A stretch of 64,000 nt of DNA, taken from assembly GCA_026182355.1 (NCBI GenBank), contig JAPFBL010000001.1:2474947-2538946 (forward strand), read 5' to 3'. This DNA comes from Hermatobates lingyangjiaoensis. Taxonomy: Eukaryota; Arthropoda; Insecta; Hemiptera; Hermatobatidae. Below the pieces are notes generated by a model that made no database searches, was not told where the DNA came from, and worked only from the letters and a program-made list of their open reading frames with translations. Shown in pieces: positions 8,441 to 18,259 of this stretch; the first letter of the stretch is position 1; each line of letters opens with the position of its first letter. A program made the translations under genes and the position numbers.

Positions 8441-10985
8441 TTTTTTTTGTGTTGAGACATAATTCTTGAAATCCCTAAAATTAATAATAAATCAGAAAAA
8501 TAATTTATCTGTCATCATGGTACCTAGTAACAATAAAATTCAGGGAAAATGCAGAGAACCGGTTGGGAAAAGTTGGAGTTAAACAAACCTTCTGTAGCCT
8601 AGAGCGTTTTTACACAACACTCACCAGCGTTCTAAAGAATGAATGAAAAAGGATAAAAATGAATAAAAGCTTTTTTTAGAATAACCTGAGCTAATATAGT
8701 CTAAATAGGTATTAAAACTGAAATTAAATTTATAAATTCAAAAAAAATTTTAAAGAATATATTTATAATTATGTATAATGTTTATATGCACATAGTTTTC
8801 ATAGCTATAACTTATTTACTCTGCAGCCAACATCATGTAGAAAATGCAGACTCTATTTGGGAGAAGTGGAAACCTTCAAACACGTTCTATGATTGTAAGG
8901 CAATAGCCTTACTTTACTGTACTTTGTCAAAGATATTTACGCAAATCACACCTAAAATTAACAGAAATGAGAAATACTTATTTAAAGGCAATTATAAATT
9001 TCATTAAAAAAACGTAAAATCTAAAGTTGATTTTAGTAACAACAATAAATAAGATATGACCTCGTTGCATACGAGTCTGATGAGACCCGGATTTTCAGTT
9101 ATTAATAATAAGAACATATCATATTGTTTTAAATCAATACTTTTATACTATTAATGGGTGTTAAAATGGATTTTGCCGCATTAAAAGAAATATATCACTA
9201 AATATATTATCTATTAGTTTCCCGTTGACTTTGATATTACGTCTACATGATCGAAACAGTATAATAAGAAAGAGTAAAATTGATTGTCAACGAGTTATGT
9301 TTGCAGAATTATCTTACCTAGCGTTAAGTTAAGCTATAGATTTTTAATAAATGTTTTATTTTTACTCATCAAAAACCTTGCAATAGATCTAATATGTATC
9401 ATAGATCAAATATTTAAGCGACTCTTATTAAGCTGTGGTCGCCTAGTATACATATAACAATTTTTTTTTTAAGAATGAACATTTGTCTCAATTTCCTAAT
9501 CAATTAATGTCCAATCACTGTCCATATAGAATGATGGAACAACTAAATTTCATTGAAAATAGAGAGGGTTGAGTATGTAAACTGGATATTACATAAAAGA
9601 TTGCATGCCAATAGTTAACCTGGTTGCTATACAAACTAACTTCAATTGTCCACGTTTATTTTAAACGTTTACTTTAAGATTCACATACTGAAATCATAAT
9701 GCCAGTAACTGAAGACTGACAGCAATAAGTTTCACGTATCTCAGTTGTCCAAGGGTCCTAAACTTAATGTAATGAATAACTTATTTTTATATTATAATTT
9801 GAAGACATTTTTCGTGGTTTTTTTTTACTTCCCTTGGTTAATCTATTTTCTCATTACCTTACTTTTCAATCATTGTTGTTATTAATATTCTTTTGATACA
9901 AATTAATATAACCTTGGTTACCGAAAACATCAAATATATCAGTTTATATCTGATGTGTTTATGTGTATGTGTATTTTATTAAGCAAATATAATAACAAAT
10001 ATATAAAAATCCTTAAAAATGCATATTTCCCATAATTTTATATTTCTCTATGATCACCTCTCAAGAATAGTGAATATGACTTTTCCTAACACTGACTTTA
10101 GGTCATCTTGCATTCAAGTTTAGCCGAACAAGAACTATATCTTGTTGCAACACTTAGAACACAGTTCATTCATCACACCTAGGAGACAATCAGACAGTAT
10201 ATATATTTTGATATATATATCAAATATATATTTGATGACTGCCATAGTTTTTTACATTTAAACATTTCTTCTCTATACATACCACATTAACTAATTGAAA
10301 CATTCATTATTTTTATTAAACTTTTAAATACCAATTTTTTTTCTTGTTATTCTCTTAACAAATTTCGTAAGTCAAAACTATGTACACAAATTTAAATAAA
10401 TCCGACAAGAACAGCAAGAGATCCATTAGTCCATGATGAATATGCAATTTTTATATCTTTGTGGTAATCAGGATTAAAAAAAAAATTATAAAATGCAAGT
10501 TATATGTTCATTTCTTGACAAAATTTTATTGTTCTCTAATTAACCGTTTACCTATTAAAAAACTATTATCTGGAAATTAAAAATGTACCATAACGACCTT
10601 TTTGGTTAGTGTAATTTTGAAAAAAAATCTCTCAACTCTCCTCACATGATATTCTATTTATAAGTATATTATAAATCTAATCCTTCAAAATAATCAGTAT
10701 GACTTCCGTTCTGTTCACTAGCTTTCAAATTCAATCATTAGTCAGAAAATTGTTATTTTATAGGATAGAAAAACTTTCTGGTTGATTTAAAAAAGTGAGG
10801 ATTTTTACACGTTTTTCATCTGACACTTTGATGATAATGGCAAAATTTCAAGGCTATAAATTTGGTAGTTTAGAAGAAAAAAAATAATTTAAAAACACAC
10901 TTTCTCCAAAAAAGTGACTTTTACACATGCAAACATCAGGGACATCAACACTGTACTGAAAAATGGATTCATCAAAATTTCTAAA
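8441..10985. other. AT-rich intergenic sequence
   Basis: About 2.5 kb without a supported gene. An open frame at 8771-9007 starts like a signal peptide (hydrophobic after a short start) but has AT-driven codon use and no recognisable domain. A short TA palindrome lies at about 10200-10235. Confidence 0.6.
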
Positions 10986-10989
10986 CATA

Positions 10990-11120
10990 ACGTGCATATA
11001 ATCTTTTGGATATACACCCTCCCACTTTTGGATACACACACAAACATCATCAAAAAAACGTCAAAAGGACTTTGAAGACCTCAAAGTATGTAAATCCGTC
11101 GAAATCTTAAGGCTGGATTT
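10990..11120 (-). repeat. Dispersed repeat family E, copy 2
   Basis: On the minus strand it reads GACGGATTTACATACTTTGA, then GGTCTTCAAAGTCC, a T run, and GTTTGTGTGTGTATCCAAAAG. It matches the copy at 560-665. It lies only 60 bp from the 3' end of the Helitron at 11180. Confidence 0.5.
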
Positions 11121-11179
11121 TTCCATGATGATAGTAAAGTAAAAAGCTATTTTAATATTTATACATCTTTATATAAATA

Positions 11180-11721
11180 CTAGCAAACGTACCCGTCTTT
11201 GACAGAATCAAAAATTATTAAACTTGTTATTCCAAAATACCATGGAATACCATACCAATTATAGTATTATACTAATACTATAATTAGAAATTATAGAATA
11301 GTAGAAAATATCATTATTTTTACACTGTTAAACAAATGCCTCTGTATCAACTACATTAGCTGTCTGTCCTTCAGGTTCATGGAAGAACAAACAGTTCAGA
11401 CAAAGAGTCAGAAATCTGACTCTTGAGCAAGTAAACTACAGTTGACCATATGAGAAAAACTTGATCTCGCTAACTTGAATTCCTACGTTAGATAAAGTTT
11501 CCCTTTGCGACTTAGTTAACGTCAATGCGAAATAGACTGTTAAAGACTTTTCAATACCTTCAACGGAAACAAATAGTGGCTTGGAATCAGTGGTATGGTA
11601 TACACCAAGAAATTTTTCTAAGGGTGGACTCGGTTTCTCCAATGTATGAAACGTAAAGAATACTTGAAATGAGTCAGTTCTAAGCAATGTACAGACAAAA
11701 TCATTATTTTATTTATATAGA
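11180..11721 (-). mobile_element. Non-autonomous Helitron carrying a helicase end
   Basis: On the minus strand the element begins with TC after a host A (A|TCTATATAAATAAAATAA) and ends GACGGGTACGTTTGCTAG followed by a host T. A|TC...CTAG|T are the expected Helitron ends. Length is 542 bp. The left 120 bp are shared with the copies at 1051 and 49.74 kb. The right two thirds encode the carboxyl end of a Helitron helicase with one stop codon. An internally deleted derivative of an autonomous Helitron explains this layout. Confidence 0.75.
11328..11687 (-). pseudogene. Helitron helicase, carboxyl-terminal remnant
   Basis: The minus-strand frame contains YFALTLTKSQRETLSNVGIQ, which matches the AFAMTINKSQGQT..VGI block of Helitron (Pif1-like) helicases, then FSYGQL, matching the F-S-H-G-Q-L-Y-V-A-x-S-R block. 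An in-frame TAG at 11433-11435 replaces the expected tyrosine codon. After it the frame continues FTCSRV, then GQTANVVDTEAFV and a TAA at 11328-11330, which matches the usual T-x-N-V-V-x-x-E-(A/V) ending. Only the last part of the helicase is present. The Rep domain and motifs I-V are absent, so it cannot act. Confidence 0.8.
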
Positions 11722-12535
11722 TAATATTTATATACGAAAAAAATATTAATTACATTGATATTTTAACTGGACTTAAAGACGTTTCAGATAAACCCACAAC
11801 CATGTCCGTAGTTTTTTTTTTCATTGTTACCATCTGAACAATAGAGATATATTTGTTGAAATGTACTAGTGATGGAATGACTCCTTCAGCGAAGCATATC
11901 TTGTATGAAATTACTGTTTAATTGAGTACTGTAAACATTCCCACCTTCCTGCACAAATTCATGTCCATGAAATATTTGTGTGTTGTATCCTGAGTGAGGA
12001 ACTCGGTTATGATACTTATTACAATATTAATTACTCTTTAAGACACATAAGACTAATTGATTCACTGAGTTGCATGTTAAGCAATATAATAACAGCCTTT
12101 TTAACACAAGGTCATGTTAGCTGAAGTGAAATATACTTATTTTGACCAACATAATAATTTGGACTTCTAAAAAAGATTACATTTTTATAGTAGCAATGGA
12201 GAGTTGTTACACATGTATTCTCTGATAGAATATAATATCTATTTAATTAAGGGAGGTCTAAAAATTCCACAAAATTAGAGTATAAGAGTAAACATGAGTT
12301 AAAATATTTTATGGATTTACTGGAATGATATTCAAATAGATATGTCGATTAACTTTCTGAGGCTTACCGTGAGATACACACTTATGTTTGGTTAGTTATG
12401 AATTAATGCTGATATTTATCGGCGGTACTAGTCGGTTCAATGTAGCTTAACTTTGAATAGGCTTTGCTTTATGACTGGAGGACATTACAAACATATTGAT
12501 CATAATAGATGTTTAAAGTGAGGTAACCGGATATG
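11722..12535. other. AT-rich intergenic sequence
   Basis: Nothing recognisable. Composition becomes gradually less AT-rich toward the island at 12.54 kb. Confidence 0.6.
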
Positions 12536-12539
12536 ATTT

Positions 12540-13090
12540 ATGTTGCTAAATGTTTGTGGGGAGGAGTTGGTGAAGGGTGGAATCAGTGAAGTATACGTTA
12601 GATGAAGGTAGTGGATGAGGAGTGGGGGACAAGAGAGGGGCAGCTATTCAATTAATATGATATAGGAGAGTGTGGACAGAGGTAACAAGATATCGGCTTG
12701 TGCAAGGGTGAGTAGCAGCTGCTCTGACGTCACGAAGCTCCACCAATCATCGCGCCAAAAAACTCCCAGATGCCACCCCCTGCCGCGGGCCGATTAATAA
12801 GTTTTGACAACGTACCATTGTGGAGGGACGCCATTGAAAGAGATAGGGGTTAGGCTCGGCGGGGGAGGTTCATTGTGTAGAACCGCTTCCGTAGCAAAGA
12901 ATTTTCACAACTTTTTCCTTCTCCTGGGTGTGTAACAAGCGAGCCCGATCATAATGGCTTCCCGACTATGGCAGTAGGCTAGCAGCTTCACATGTGTATC
13001 TAGTTCTGCACCCCTCACTCCGACCTCCAACCCAATCATCGTCAGCACAATACACCCCTTATCACGATAGTTACTTCCTGAAATTTATTT
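12540..13090. promoter_or_regulatory. GC-richer island with promoter-like motif set
   Basis: It holds a perfect CRE (TGACGTCA, 12725-12732), a CCAAT box (12743-12747), an E2F-like GCGCCAAAA (12752-12760), a CCGCGG site near 12782 and an ETS-like CTTCCG (12886-12891), with several CpGs. No long reading frame follows: ATAATGGCTTCCCGA near 12952 starts a frame that stops after seven codons. It may be a promoter with a non-coding first exon or a strong enhancer. Motifs are seen; function is inferred. Confidence 0.45.
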
Positions 13091-14465
13091 ACACAACAAC
13101 TACAAGTAATTGACAACAAATTCATTAAGAAGTGTAAGTAACATCCAACAACAAAATTTAGATATTCCTTTCTATAAAAAAAAAAATTACTTTTAAATTA
13201 TTAACATTCTCAATTGGTGCTACATTCGAAATAAGAATGAAATTCAATTAAAGATTAATATTTCTATATCAACTTTTAACAATAAATGTTGCTAAGTTAT
13301 ATCAACAGACCTCCTAAAACTGATTTGTATTTTATATATCACATTAGTAATCCTGATCAGTACCAGTTGTCTTAATCAGTTGAACATGACCTTGAAATAA
13401 TCAGATCGGTAACAAAAATAGTTTCTTTCTATTATTTTAATTGTTTTAATAGTTTTGCAAATTACATATTAACCAACTCTAAATCATTTTCAACGTCTAG
13501 AATTTAAAAGATTACCTATTTATTCTTGGACACTAACCCTTGATACGATGTGATAATCGTAACCAATCTATGTCAACTCATCTATTTACACTCTTTAACA
13601 TACACAAATAGTACCTATGAGTGACTATATTTTTTATGAAAACATATTAAAAATAATAATATTTTTCTTTCTTAAAAATTCAACAATCATTCATGAAAGC
13701 CTGTTTTCATTCTACTACAGTAATCATTTCTTATCTAAAAGTTTACTATAGATAAAAGGGAAGAGGTCAATCTTTGTAACTCAGAGCAATATAGTCTAGA
13801 TTTAACTTGGTGTCTAACTTTTACAAAACTGCATATGAAAATTGTTAAGCATTATTTTTTCTCCTAAGCCAGAACGATTATGTTACCACAATTCCATTTC
13901 AAGTTGGAATACTTTAATGGAATTTGTATTTGACCGTGAGAGGGCACTTATGATTCTAGTAAACACTTAGTCGTTTATTGATGTTTAATATACATTTCTT
14001 TTCCACGGACACTTATTAAGGAAGAGAAGTCAGTTTTACTATACTTCTTTTACGTTGAATAAAAGCCAAGGTTTGCGATCTGTGGATGTATGTTGGTACT
14101 AGGCATTATATTTGTACCTATTTCCCATGGTTTCTCTTAGTAAGTTATTGATTAGAAACGCTGTACTTCTTACTGTAATCTTAACCTTGACAAGTCTCTA
14201 AGAGTTGCATAAATTCAAGTTTATTTGTCTCCTAATGAATGTAATATAGAGCTCATCAGAAGACAGATTTCCTGTTTTCTATTATCTTCCATCTGAGTAC
14301 CATTAAGGTAAAAATAAAGACATTTCACACTGTGTTTTGAAACAACTATAAATGTGTTTATACTGAAGTTGGTGGTAACAAAAAAAAGGCATATTTTTAT
14401 TATAGGAAAGAAATGAATGGAGTTGACTATTTTACGAGTGTCATAATGTTGTTTGAAATATTTAC
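13091..14465. other. AT-rich intergenic sequence
   Basis: Nothing recognisable on either strand. Confidence 0.6.
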
Positions 14466-14469
14466 GACC

Positions 14470-14665
14470 TTTAGAGCGCCAAGTGGTTTATGTAATTTGC
14501 AGGTGATTAAGTAAGGAGGTTAGTTAGGGTGTTGAGGGAGATTTAGTGGAATGCGGGTCCAGAACATTAGCCAGTCAGCGTGAATTATTAACAACTACAC
14601 GGGAACACGTGTTGGTCGCCTCACGTCAAGCTTGTCTCTCGCACCTCCCGTCTTACTCCACATAA
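14470..14665. promoter_or_regulatory. Candidate conserved non-coding element
   Basis: A balanced-composition island with a palindromic E-box (AACACGTGTT, 14604-14613), GCGCCAAGTGG, CAGGTGATTAAGT and CCTCACGTCAAG. No reading frame. A bHLH-bound enhancer is plausible but is inferred from motifs only. Confidence 0.3.
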
Positions 14666-14766
14666 CTATTTCATAAATCAATCTCATTTTGCATTCCACT
14701 ATTATCCTCATCATTTTTTTTCTCCATTACATATAACGATATAACACTTCAACTCCGACGTTTTTA

Positions 14767-14768
14767 TA

Positions 14769-14824
<56 letters not shown>
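14767..14824. repeat. (TA)n microsatellite
   Basis: About 29 uninterrupted TA units. Confidence 0.95.
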
Positions 14825-14828
<4 letters not shown>

Positions 14829-14923
14829 TCTTTTGGGTCGAGTGGAAGGCTTTTTTAAAAAAATAATATTTGTTAGTTTCCAAAAGATTAACAATTATTT
14901 TAAATATACTGTGTATGATTAAA

Positions 14924-15205
14924 TTATTTTATAAACACAGGAAAGTCTGAGAGAAATACCACATAGAGAGTGTCACAATTACAATAATGTCTGGCTTCAA
15001 TAATAAAAGGAGCTTTGGCCAAACCAGACTTTGTTGATGCTACGTGAAGTATCAGGTCCTGACCGTCAAACAGGTGGACTGGAAAACAGGCTGGCTTCAG
15101 AGGTAGATCGTGGTGGTCCAAAGGTCTTAGGGAAGACTGACGAGTGACATCGTCTCCGTTGGCTTCTGAAAATGATCTTCGAAGAGGGTGGGACCGGACG
15201 CCTAT
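14924..15205 (-). CDS. Unrecognised open frame, possible fragment
   Basis: An open minus-strand frame of about 93 codons lies in a locally GC-richer stretch. It runs RRSFSEANGDDVTRQSS... through PACFPVHLFDGQDL and ASTKSGLAKAPFIIEA to a stop at 14924. The mixed amino-acid composition looks more like real protein than the hydrophobic strings elsewhere. There is no ATG in frame at a sensible place, so it would be an exon or an element fragment. I do not recognise a domain. Two family A elements follow within 120 bp, so it may belong to an old mobile element. Confidence 0.25.
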   Translation of the reverse strand: MGVRSHPLRRSFSEANGDDVTRQSSLRPLDHHDLPLKPACFPVHLFDGQDLILHVASTKSGLAKAPFIIEARHYCNCDTLYVVFLSDFPVFIK

Positions 15206-15318
15206 TTATGGAGTTATTAGGCGAGTCAGCGATGCTAACTCTGAGGTTTCCACGAGAACTGGGATAGATGACTGCCTTGAACCACTGTTGAACTGCCAAG
15301 TTAACTTTTATATATATA

Positions 15319-15535
15319 TGATCAAACTACAATATGAAATGGGAAAACAAGACTAAGATCATTCAATCGTAACATGCGGTCTTCTCAGAGTCAAAAACCC
15401 AACCAACTCTGACGAAGACGTCAGGTTGACTCTGACGAAGGCCACTTGTTACGGTTGAAAGATCTTAGTCTTGTTTTCCTATTTCATATTGTAGTTTGAT
15501 CATTGATTGTTAGTTCACGTGTTTATGTGAATCTT
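15319..15535. mobile_element. Family A palindromic element, copy 3
   Basis: The left arm starts TGATCAAACTACAATATGAA and reaches CAAAAACCCAACC. The right arm runs GACTCTGACGAAGGCCACTT to TAGTTTGATCATTGATTG and the outer GTGTTTATGTGAAT hairpin. The centre holds a partial duplication (CTCTGACGAAGACGTCAGGT). It is separated from copy 4 by a short TA tract. Confidence 0.8.
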
Positions 15536-15549
15536 ATATTATATATATT

Positions 15550-15781
15550 AAGATTTCACATAAACACGTGAAACAAATCAATGATCAAACCACAATAAGA
15601 AATGGGAAAACAAGACTAAGATCTTTCAACCGTAACAAGCGGTCTTCGTCAGAGTCAAAAACCCAACTGATTTTTGTTGAAACTAAAAACCTCAGTTGGG
15701 TTTGACTCTGACGAAGACCGCTTGTTACGGTTGAAAGATCTTAGTCTTGTTTTCCCATTTCTTATTGTAGGTTTTATGATC

Positions 15782-15782
<1 letters not shown>
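15550..15782. mobile_element. Family A palindromic element, copy 4
   Basis: Nearly complete. The left arm is AGATTTCACATAAACACGTG to CAGAGTCAAAAACCCAACTG; the right arm is TCAGTTGGGTTTGACTCTGA to CCCATTTCTTATTGTAGG. A loop of about 25 bp separates the arms. The arms are close to perfect complements over about 90 bp. A (TA)n tract follows. Confidence 0.85.
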
Positions 15783-15812
<30 letters not shown>

Positions 15813-15985
15813 ATCGGCCAGTGGACGCATTTACCGTTTTACCGTCTCCGTTCCTTCATTCTTCTCCTTTTATTTTCTTTCTTTCTACTCTCCTGAAGAC
15901 GGCAAGACGCCGAAATTATCGAGATTCGTGAGTGTTCGTCCTTTTTCTTGTGTTCTCTAGCTGTAACATTAATTATATATATATA
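15783..15985 (+). mobile_element. PLE-like module with hammerhead-like core
   Basis: It is bounded by (TA)n at 15782-15810 and 15972-15985. Inside, a pyrimidine-rich stretch is followed by CTCCTGAAGA (CTGAAGA 15893-15899), C, GGC-AAGAC-GCC (15901-15911) and GAAATTATCGAG. The layout matches the other modules. The intact GGC/GCC stem and CTGAAGA/GAAA boxes make it one of the best preserved cores here. Confidence 0.5.
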
Positions 15986-16298
15986 TAAACGAATTTTCTG
16001 ACAAATAAAATTGCTTTCTTACTTTCATTAGTAGGACGACAGAAGGGTCTTTAAGACCAGGTCGTTAATCTCTCATAACAAATACAGATGGTCAAGTGGT
16101 TCATCTAAGTAGACCAAGTAGATGAGGGGTTCTGAATAGGAAAATTCAAATCTCTTGAATGTTTTTTAGAGATAAATAAATGTTATCTCTACTTTTGAAT
16201 ATGAAAATGTATATATAACTATATGACGTTAAAAATCGAAGTACAAACATAGAAAATCTTGACAGTGTAAACAACTAAGGTCAAGTGTTTGACTCTGA
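15986..16298. other. AT-rich sequence
   Basis: Nothing recognisable. Confidence 0.5.
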
Positions 16299-16443
16299 GA
16301 CTTCCAGAAAGCGTTTGACTCTGTTTGGTATGTTCGAGTCCTGTACATGAGGGAAGACAAACTGCCTCTATGATTTATTAAAACAGTCAAATCCTATTTG
16401 ACTAATAGATGCTTCAGAATCTAGAGTGGGAGTGCACTCAGTG
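16299..16443 (+). pseudogene. Jockey-type LINE reverse transcriptase fragment
   Basis: The frame reads DFQKAFDSVWYVRVLYM, then REDKLPL, stop (TGA 16371), FIKTVKSYLTNRCFRI, stop (TAG 16422), SGSALS. D-F-x-K-A-F-D-x-V-W and L-P-x-x-F-I-K-x-x-x-S-Y-L-x-N-R are hallmark blocks of the fingers/palm part of Jockey/CR1-like LINE reverse transcriptases. About 48 codons survive; the G-V-P-Q-G-S and Y-A-D-D boxes are missing. Two in-frame stops make it a dead copy. It may be the same family as the fragment at 23.4-23.9 kb. Confidence 0.8.
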
Positions 16444-17055
16444 ATTGCTAATTCAGCTAGCTGCAATTCTACTACCCTTTCAGATGCATTTATTCGGGTT
16501 TCACAAATGCGTGATAAAATGTTGCTAGCGTGATGGCACTCACAGAGAATGTCTGAAGAATTCAGTCTTTCTTGATTTTATGTAATCCATTTCATAGTCG
16601 TTCACCAAAATTAGATAAAACTATTTTTCAATTTACATGAACAAACTTATAGTGTTGGCTTTTTACTATCTAATTTCTCAGGTGTAGACATTAGTGTTAA
16701 AAGACAACGGTACCTGTCTACTAACTTAGTAAGTGTTTTGCAGTTCATTGTTACTTAACATCTGTAATGTGATTAAAAAACATCCGAATCTGACAGGGAA
16801 GTTCAGGAAAAAACTGGAGATTCACAGACAATTGGAAAAAACAAGATCTTTAATTTCCTGTTCAAGTGTCTTTAGGCGAAAAAAGAGCCAGATCCCACAC
16901 ACACTAATAAAGTTACTGTTGGCAACCTACTTCGTCAGTGTCCTTGTTATACCACTATCTTTTTTCTCCTAATGATGGCTTGTACTGAGAATTAACGAAT
17001 GTGCGTGTTGTCTTTCTTTATTTGAATTCAGAATTTATTAATGTATATAGATATA
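16444..17055. other. Sequence downstream of the LINE fragment
   Basis: No further LINE blocks can be read. One open frame (16733-16972) has a lysine/arginine-rich middle but no recognisable motif. Confidence 0.4.
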
Positions 17056-17064
17056 TATAAAACA

Positions 17065-17155
17065 AGATTTTAGATAAACACTTGATATAACAATCAATCA
17101 TCAAACGACAATATGAAATGAGGAAAAAAGACTAAGATCTTTCAAGCGTAACAAC
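17065..17155 (-). mobile_element. Family A half element, copy 5
   Basis: Only one arm is present: GATTTTAGATAAACACTTGA, CAATCAATCATCAAACGACA, GACTAAGATCTTTCAAGCGT. The palindromic partner and the hammerhead-like box are missing. It is more diverged than the full copies. Confidence 0.65.
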
Positions 17156-17529
17156 ATTTTGGTATGTTAAAAGGATTAAATACCACTAATATAGATCAAA
17201 TATTATAAACATTAGTAACGGGCTCTTCAAGCTTGATATTTTCGTGAGGAGGGCAATGGATTGTCTTCTAAGAAGTTGACAGCTAGTGGATAGTTTTTTA
17301 CTCTTTCTTACTGTTTCTCCAAACATCCCTCTCTGGACATTTGTCCTTTCCTGCACTTCACATCCTTTTAAAATACCACTCTTACCTTCCACTCTTCTCT
17401 ACTCCTCACGTGATGTTTCTGCATCTAGTATTTCAGTTGGGTTTCAAATTTTTTATATAACACTCTCGTTACTTCATATGCACAATATAATAATTCTACC
17501 ATATGTATTCTACATGAGTTAACTTTTCA

Positions 17530-17742
17530 ACAGTCTCCATAAAGGTAAATCTTCTCTATATCCATTTGTAAATTTGGCAGCAGTCCTTCCTTAAGACATA
17601 CATTACAAAAAATAATATCAAACTGAGCTGATACCTGTATCGTAACCAGCTTCTCAATTTTCTTAAATAATGAACTTGTTACTTCATCCATACGTATAGC
17701 ATATTTGCTACAGTCGGCATGTTCTAAATGAGTACCACTCAT
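17530..17742 (-). pseudogene. Possible PLE amino-terminal fragment
   Basis: The minus-strand frame contains KKIEKLVTIQVSAQFDIIFC then NVCLKEGLLPNLQMDI. The lysine-rich helix, a hydrophobic block and C-L-K-E-G-L-L-P match the layout of the PLE fragments at 4.5, 5.85 and 6.1 kb. No reverse transcriptase motif follows. It could be the decayed start of a PLE whose endonuclease-like piece lies at 18.1 kb on the other strand. Confidence 0.4.
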
Positions 17743-18059
17743 CTTCAGGACATGGATAACATCTTGGGAGAATTTTTTTGTGGATATGGGTAGATATATT
17801 TACACGAGAAGTACCGGTGACAATGAAGTAACCATCACAAACCGAAAATTTTAGAAGCCATACCAATTAAAAAATAGAAATCATATTCAAATTGATTATA
17901 GCAACAACATTTTAAAGCTATTTCAATTGTAGCAAAGACAAGGAGGTAGTCACTCAAGATTCATTGCCACTTGCACCCAGCAGGAATAAGGAACAGCATA
18001 TTATTAACGTAACGATAATAACCCTCTACTGTCTTCTAGTTGTTTATACAATCGAAATA

Positions 18060-18222
18060 TTTTCTCAAGAAGTTATTTCTTGTTTTGAAGATAAATGTTT
18101 TTGTTTCAAAAATGTCGACTATAGGAAAGATACTATACAGTGTTGGCAATGCAACGAGAGTTTTTTTTATATAGGAAAATTGAAAAGCATGTTAAGAAAC
18201 AGGTATCAGCTAAATTTAGTGT
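18060..18222 (+). pseudogene. PLE GIY-YIG endonuclease-like fragment
   Basis: Within the frame 17964-18251 the residues CFEDKCFCFKNVDYRKDTIQ, then CWQCNESFFYIGKLKSMLRN+R, resemble the PLE endonuclease: clustered cysteines, a K-N-V-x-Y strand, C-x-x-C, then (F)-Y-I-G and a downstream L-R-x-R. The Y-I-G glycine codon is at 18174-18176 and the putative catalytic arginine follows about seven residues later. Upstream zinc-binding residues are incomplete and no reverse transcriptase precedes it. It differs clearly from the copy at 43.6-44.1 kb. Confidence 0.5.
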
Positions 18223-18259
18223 TCTCTTACTTATGTAAAGATAGTTTTTAAAATATTAC

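Noticed and set aside
8771..9007. 78-codon open frame with a signal-peptide-like start
   Set aside because: Hydrophobic starts arise easily in AT-rich DNA; the rest has no cysteine pattern or domain.
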